Source: an uncultured Oscillospiraceae bacterium (GTDB lineage: Bacteria > Bacillota > Clostridia > Oscillospirales > Oscillospiraceae). Taken from it: a DNA stretch of 9,238 bases. The stretch's first letter is position 1, and every line of letters begins with the position of its first letter. The notes under the pieces were generated by a model, which did no database searches, had not been told where the DNA came from, and saw nothing but the letters and a program-made list of their open reading frames with translations. Of the stretch, positions 6,255 through 9,238 are shown one piece after another. Where the stretch lies: NCBI GenBank assembly GCA_934643765.1, contig CAKUCT010000062.1:1-9238 (forward strand), in the 5' to 3' direction. Both the position numbers and the translations under genes were made by a program.

Positions 6255-7553
6255 ATGGCGGGGAAGTTTTCCAAAAAACCGCAGCCGGGCGGCTGGGTCT
6301 TGGGCGGTGTGCTGATTTTGCTGCTGATCGCGGCGCTGTTTTTCGGCGCGCGGTGGGTGCTGCGCGCATCCAAAGGCCAGAAGCAGGCGGAAGCGCTGGA
6401 TGAAAAGCCTCCCGTGACGGCAGAAGCCGCGCCGGAAGCGCCGGAGCCGGAACAGAAGGTGCAGCCGGAACAGCTGCCGGAAACCTCTCTTCCGGAACAG
6501 CCGGTGCAGGAGGTTCCTGCGGAAGCGGAACCGGAGCCTGCGCGCGTGACGCTGATGGCTCTGGGCGACAATTTAATCCACAATACGGTCTACTGGTCGG
6601 CAGAGACAGGGGACGGCGGATATGATTTTTCGCCGTTTTACGAGACGATTGCGCAGGTAGCTGCGCAGTATGATATTGCGTGCATCAATCAGGAGACGAT
6701 TCTAGTTGAAAATCCTGCGCTCTATGATAATTACCCGAGCTTCGGCTCGCCGGTGCAGGTTGCGGACGCGCTGGCCGGGGCGGGCTTTTCTGTCATTACC
6801 GGCGCGACGAACCACTGTTTTGACAAGGGTGAGACGGGGATTCTGGATACCTGCCGCTATTGGCGGGAAAATTACCCGGAGATCACGACGCTCGGCATCC
6901 ACGACACGGAGCAGGATGCAAAAACGCTGCGCGTGGTGGAGAAAAACGGCATTTGTATCGCGATGCTGAACTACACGTATGGACTCAACGGCGGCGCGCC
7001 GGGGAAAGCTTGGATGGTCGACCGGCTGACAACATTTGACACTGTGCGCGAGGATTTGAAGCGCGCGAAGGAAGCGGCCGATTTTGTGATTGTCTTCGTC
7101 CACTGGGGCGAGGAAGGGGAGTTCCGGCCGAACCAGTATCAGAAAGACTGGGCCAAAGTTCTGGCGGACGGCGGCGCAGATTTGATTATCGGCGCGCATC
7201 CGCATGTGGTCCAGCCCGTGCAGGTGCAGACGGCGGACGATGGGCGCGAGGTGCCGGTCTTCTACTCGCTGGGAAATTTCCTCTCACACCAGACCGAGCC
7301 CCAGAATATGCTCGGCGGCATGGCGAGCGTGACCATCTGCATGGAGGGAGGCAGGGCGGCCATAGAAGACTATGCACTTGTTCCGACCGTCAATCTGATC
7401 ACGCGGAACGCGGAAACCGGCTGGTATTTGTATCAGCCTATGCTGCTGCCAGACTACACGCCGGAGCTTGCCGCGCAGCACCGCTTCCCGGCGTGTACGG
7501 CGGAATATATGAATCAGCTCTTTGAGAGCATTATTTCCGGCACGGCTGGATAA
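6255..7553 (+). CDS. CapA-family metallophosphatase, membrane-anchored
   Basis: A 432-residue protein with a basic N-terminus, one membrane segment at about 13-36, a Pro/Glu-rich linker at about 48-97, and a CapA/PgsA-type calcineurin-like metallophosphatase domain from about 97 to the end, presumably outside the cell. Motifs: LMALGDNLIHN 100-110, NQETILVEN 145-153, GATNHCFDKG 183-192, VHWGEEGE 282-289, GAHPHVVQPVQ 313-323 and YSLGNF 337-342. CapA is known from poly-gamma-glutamate capsule loci, but many stand-alone members lack the capB/capC partners, as here, and have no proven substrate; I therefore give no gene symbol. Start at 6255 follows AGAAGGGGG (about 6239-6247). It lies 20 bases after the HD gene with no terminator between, so co-transcription is likely. 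Confidence 0.88.
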   Translation: MAGKFSKKPQPGGWVLGGVLILLLIAALFFGARWVLRASKGQKQAEALDEKPPVTAEAAPEAPEPEQKVQPEQLPETSLPEQPVQEVPAEAEPEPARVTLMALGDNLIHNTVYWSAETGDGGYDFSPFYETIAQVAAQYDIACINQETILVENPALYDNYPSFGSPVQVADALAGAGFSVITGATNHCFDKGETGILDTCRYWRENYPEITTLGIHDTEQDAKTLRVVEKNGICIAMLNYTYGLNGGAPGKAWMVDRLTTFDTVREDLKRAKEAADFVIVFVHWGEEGEFRPNQYQKDWAKVLADGGADLIIGAHPHVVQPVQVQTADDGREVPVFYSLGNFLSHQTEPQNMLGGMASVTICMEGGRAAIEDYALVPTVNLITRNAETGWYLYQPMLLPDYTPELAAQHRFPACTAEYMNQLFESIISGTAG

Positions 7554-7554
7554 A

Positions 7555-7587
7555 AACTGCCCCGCATCTATCAGATGCGGGGCAGTT
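7555..7587 (-). terminator. Convergent hairpin; intrinsic terminator for minus-strand (azlCD) transcripts
   Basis: A 15-bp perfect stem (7555-7569 with 7573-7587, loop ATC) starting two bases after the capA-type stop. On the minus strand the stem runs into TTTTT (A-run 7552-7556), a classic terminator. On the plus strand it is followed by ACTGTTACTG with no U-tract, so for the capA-type gene it is at best a weak terminator or a 3'-end stabiliser. Confidence 0.7.
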
Positions 7588-7770
7588 ACTGTTACTGTCA
7601 AAAGCGGAGGCTTTTTGACAGTAAGGCTGCGCCTCGCTGCGCGCATAAATTTTGCGCGTTGCACAAAATTTCTACACTGGCGAGGCGAGCGGTATTTTTC
7701 CGGTTGGCAGAGCCACCGGATAAAATGTATTTATACTTTATTTCGCCCTACGGCGCGAAACTCTACGAGG
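7588..7770. repeat. Gene-free intergenic element made of nested inverted repeats
   Basis: About 180 bases between convergent genes that are almost entirely self-complementary. Going left to right: stem 7592-7605 / 7610-7624 (one bulged T, loop GGAG); GCCTCGC 7631-7637 with GCGAGGC 7680-7686 enclosing AAATTTTG 7647-7654 / CAAAATTT 7664-7671; stem 7694-7708 / 7712-7726 (two bulged T); and TTTCGCC 7741-7747 with GGCGCGAAA 7752-7760. None ends in a U-tract on either strand. No convincing gene. It could be a small non-autonomous (MITE-like) element, a dispersed intergenic repeat, or a structured 3' UTR of azlCD. Boundaries are approximate; no clear terminal inverted repeat or target duplication was found. 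Confidence 0.5.
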
Positions 7771-7772
7771 TT

Positions 7773-8096
7773 TTAGAAGAGGCGGATGAGGAGCATATAC
7801 ACAGCCGTACCGGCGGCGATGCTCAGAAACGTGTTGTGCTTCCATTTGTGGCAGGCCGCCGTCACGGCCACGGCGAGGAGCCTGCATACGCCGCCGGGAT
7901 AGAAGCCGGACGGCACATCCTTGAGGCAGTAGATCACCAGTACCGCCATGATGGCGGGCGGCAGCGCGTGGCTGAGACTGTCCAGCCAGTCCGGCATCTT
8001 CCGGTCTCCGGAGAAGGCCAGAAACGGCAGCGCGCGCAGAAAATAGGTGCAGACAAATGAAATCAGAACAATCAGAAGAAAGCGTCCCGTGTTCAT
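7773..8096 (-). CDS. azlD: Branched-chain amino acid exporter small subunit AzlD
   Basis: Small membrane partner of AzlC (BrnE type) in a two-part exporter of branched-chain amino acids. The 107-residue protein has about three to four hydrophobic segments and family motifs TYFLRALPFLAF at 17-28, LPPAIMAVLVIYCL at 45-58, and NTFLSIAAGTAVYML at 88-102. The start at 8096 is chosen because it gives MNTGRFLL and overlaps the azlC stop by ATGA (8093-8096), a classic translational coupling; the open frame continues further upstream but only as an azlC shadow. It ends in the structured convergent region, with a terminator at 7555-7587. Confidence 0.92.
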   Translation of the reverse strand: MNTGRFLLIVLISFVCTYFLRALPFLAFSGDRKMPDWLDSLSHALPPAIMAVLVIYCLKDVPSGFYPGGVCRLLAVAVTAACHKWKHNTFLSIAAGTAVYMLLIRLF

Positions 8097-8782
8097 GCCG
8101 CGGCCCTCTTTCGTCCGGCGAAGATCAAAATGGCGGAGGTAATCAAAAGCGACGGCAGCATGAAGCTTCCGGCCCCGAAAATGACGAGGCAGACGATTGC
8201 CACGCACAGACCGGCCAGCGCCGGCGTATGGCGGCGCGTCTTGTCCCACTGGTCGATGAAGATCGTGACGAACAGAGCCGTCATGCAGAAATCAATGCCC
8301 GTCAGGTCAAACGGAATCAGCTGGCCGAGCGCGCCGCCAAGCGCGGACGCAGCGGTCCAATAAAAATGACAGAGGACGGCAAGATAGAACATGGTATCAT
8401 GTTTTTCTTCGGGCGGCAGGGCGCTGAGCGTGCAGTTGACGGCATAGGTTTCGTCGGTCAGCGAGTGGATCATATAGGCCTTGCGCTTTCCCATCTGCTT
8501 GAAATCGTTCAGAAAAGTCAGCGCGTAAAAGCTCTGCCGGCTGTTCATCAAAAGCGCCGTCAGCGCAATGGTTGCGACAGATGCGCCGCTGGAGAGAAGC
8601 GTGATGAACATAAACTGGAACGCGCCCGTGTAGACGATGCCGCTGACCAGCAGCGAATCATACCAGGCAAAGCCGTACTCCTGCATCATAATGCCGTAGG
8701 CCATGCCCAGAAACAGATAGCTGCACAGAACGGGCAGCGAAGCGACAAACGCCTGGTGAAAAATCTGGTGCCTGGATTTCAT
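8093..8782 (-). CDS. azlC: Branched-chain amino acid exporter large subunit AzlC
   Basis: Inner-membrane permease that, with AzlD, exports branched-chain amino acids (and in the BrnFE relatives also methionine). The 229 residues are full length, with several hydrophobic helices and the typical motifs GMAYGIMMQEYGF at 26-38, SGIVYTGAFQFMFITLL at 47-63, LLMNSRQSFYALTFL at 77-91 and SLTDETYA at 107-114. Start at 8782 is supported by a minus-strand AAGGAGA (8794-8788) six bases ahead. Only about 30 bases separate it from a hairpin downstream of metI, and no promoter is recognisable there, so expression may depend on read-through from the met genes or on a non-consensus promoter. Confidence 0.95.
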   Translation of the reverse strand: MKSRHQIFHQAFVASLPVLCSYLFLGMAYGIMMQEYGFAWYDSLLVSGIVYTGAFQFMFITLLSSGASVATIALTALLMNSRQSFYALTFLNDFKQMGKRKAYMIHSLTDETYAVNCTLSALPPEEKHDTMFYLAVLCHFYWTAASALGGALGQLIPFDLTGIDFCMTALFVTIFIDQWDKTRRHTPALAGLCVAIVCLVIFGAGSFMLPSLLITSAILIFAGRKRAAA

Positions 8783-8813
8783 ATCCGTCTCCTTACCTGG
8801 AAAGTGGTTGAAA

Positions 8814-8835
8814 GGCCGCCGCGGAAGCGGCGGCC
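8814..8835 (-). terminator. GC hairpin between metI and azlC (leaky terminator or processing site)
   Basis: Nine-bp GC-only stem 8814-8822 / 8827-8835 with GGAA (TTCC on the minus strand) loop. On the minus strand it is followed by TTTCAACC, a short U-tract only, so termination is probably partial. Confidence 0.6.
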
Positions 8836-8869
8836 ATGCGTATCAAAATTTATCTGCCTACGGACTACA

Positions 8870-9238
8870 TCAGTGGCGCCGGTGGTCAAGCTTTTTGGAC
8901 AAAAGCATGCCGATGCCCTGCAGAATCTGCACAAGGGCCACCAGCAGAATGACCGTCACCCACATCACGTCCGACTGATAGCGGTAGTAGCCGTAGCGGA
9001 TGGCGATATCGCCGAGGCCGCCGCCGCCCAGCACGCCCGCCATCGCGGAGTAGCCGAGAATGGTGCCGAGTGCGATCGTCACGCCGACGAGCAGCGACGT
9101 GCGCGCCTCGCCGATGAGGACCTTGAAAATAATCGTGCCGTCGGTCGCGCCCATGCTCTTTGCCGCCTCAATGACGCCCTGGTCGACCTCGTTGAGCGAA
9201 GACTCGACCATACGCGCAATAAACGGCGCCGCCGCGAT
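8870..9238 (-). CDS. metI: Methionine ABC transporter permease MetI (C-terminal part, runs off the window)
   Basis: Membrane permease of the MetNIQ methionine importer. The 122 visible residues are the C-terminal half of the family; the frame is open to the window edge (first visible residues IAAAPFIARMVESSL), so the N-terminus lies to the right, beyond 9238. Diagnostic stretches are VDQGVIEAAKSMGA at 18-31 (the EAA loop that contacts the ATPase), GYSAMAGVLGGGGLGDIAIR and YGYYRYQSDVMWVTVILL. The ATPase MetN and binding protein MetQ are not in the window; no metQ follows metI, so it must be upstream or elsewhere. Confidence 0.93.
   Translation of the reverse strand: MAAAPFIARMVESSLNEVDQGVIEAAKSMGATDGTIIFKVLIGEARTSLLVGVTIALGTILGYSAMAGVLGGGGLGDIAIRYGYYRYQSDVMWVTVILLVALVQILQGIGMLLSKKLDHRRH

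Noticed and set aside
7592..7760. CRISPR array or tRNA in the repeat-rich intergenic region
   Set aside because: The repeats are inverted and unlike one another rather than regularly spaced direct copies, and no cloverleaf or CCA end fits.
7575..8060. Plus-strand ORF through the structured intergenic region into azlD
   Set aside because: No ribosome site or motif; its second half is antisense to the well-supported azlD.
8097..8249. 51-residue upstream extension of azlD
   Set aside because: It lies wholly within azlC in another frame; the ATGA overlap and family length support the start at 8096.

Overview
The window looks like chromosomal core DNA from a GC-rich low-oxygen Bacillota, most likely the class Clostridia (an Oscillospiraceae/Ruminococcaceae-type relative is my best guess). 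Reasons: a tetrahydrofolate riboswitch in front of a folT-type ECF S-component, a perfect CIRCE/HrcA operator in front of clpB, strong Shine-Dalgarno sites, consensus sigma-A promoters, AT-rich intergenic DNA between GC-rich genes, and many intrinsic terminators. The exact genus cannot be read from the sequence. No phage, plasmid, transposase, CRISPR, tRNA or rRNA gene is visible.

Layout, left to right. (1) Positions 14-2188 (+): THF riboswitch, folT (folate ECF transporter S-component), folC (folylpolyglutamate synthase), then two tandem terminators. The riboswitch has a readable expression platform: an anti-Shine-Dalgarno hairpin at the folT start, and a 9-base perfect complement between the aptamer pseudoknot loop and the anti-SD segment, giving a plausible two-state switch. 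(2) 2241-5142 (+): an AT-rich leader, sigma-A promoter, CIRCE operator, clpB (disaggregase) and a terminator. (3) 5178-7553 (+): sigma-A promoter, an uncharacterised HD-domain phosphohydrolase-like gene, and 20 bases later a membrane-anchored CapA-type metallophosphatase gene. (4) 7554-7772: a gene-free convergent intergenic region packed with nested inverted repeats. (5) 7773-9238 (-): azlD, azlC (branched-chain amino acid exporter; ATGA overlap), a GC hairpin, and the 3' end of metI (methionine ABC importer permease), which runs off the right edge.

How the parts work together: FolT imports folate and FolC traps it as polyglutamate, both behind one folate-sensing RNA. ClpB is a stand-alone heat-shock unit. 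The HD and CapA genes are probably one transcription unit, but their shared role is unknown. metI and azlCD lie in one orientation, separated only by a hairpin with a poor U-tract, so amino acid import and export may be partly co-transcribed. The most notable items are the legible THF switch, the HD protein that keeps its metal ligands but seems to lack the SAMHD1-type catalytic histidines, and the structured 7588-7770 intergenic element. I do not see a clearly new multi-gene system.
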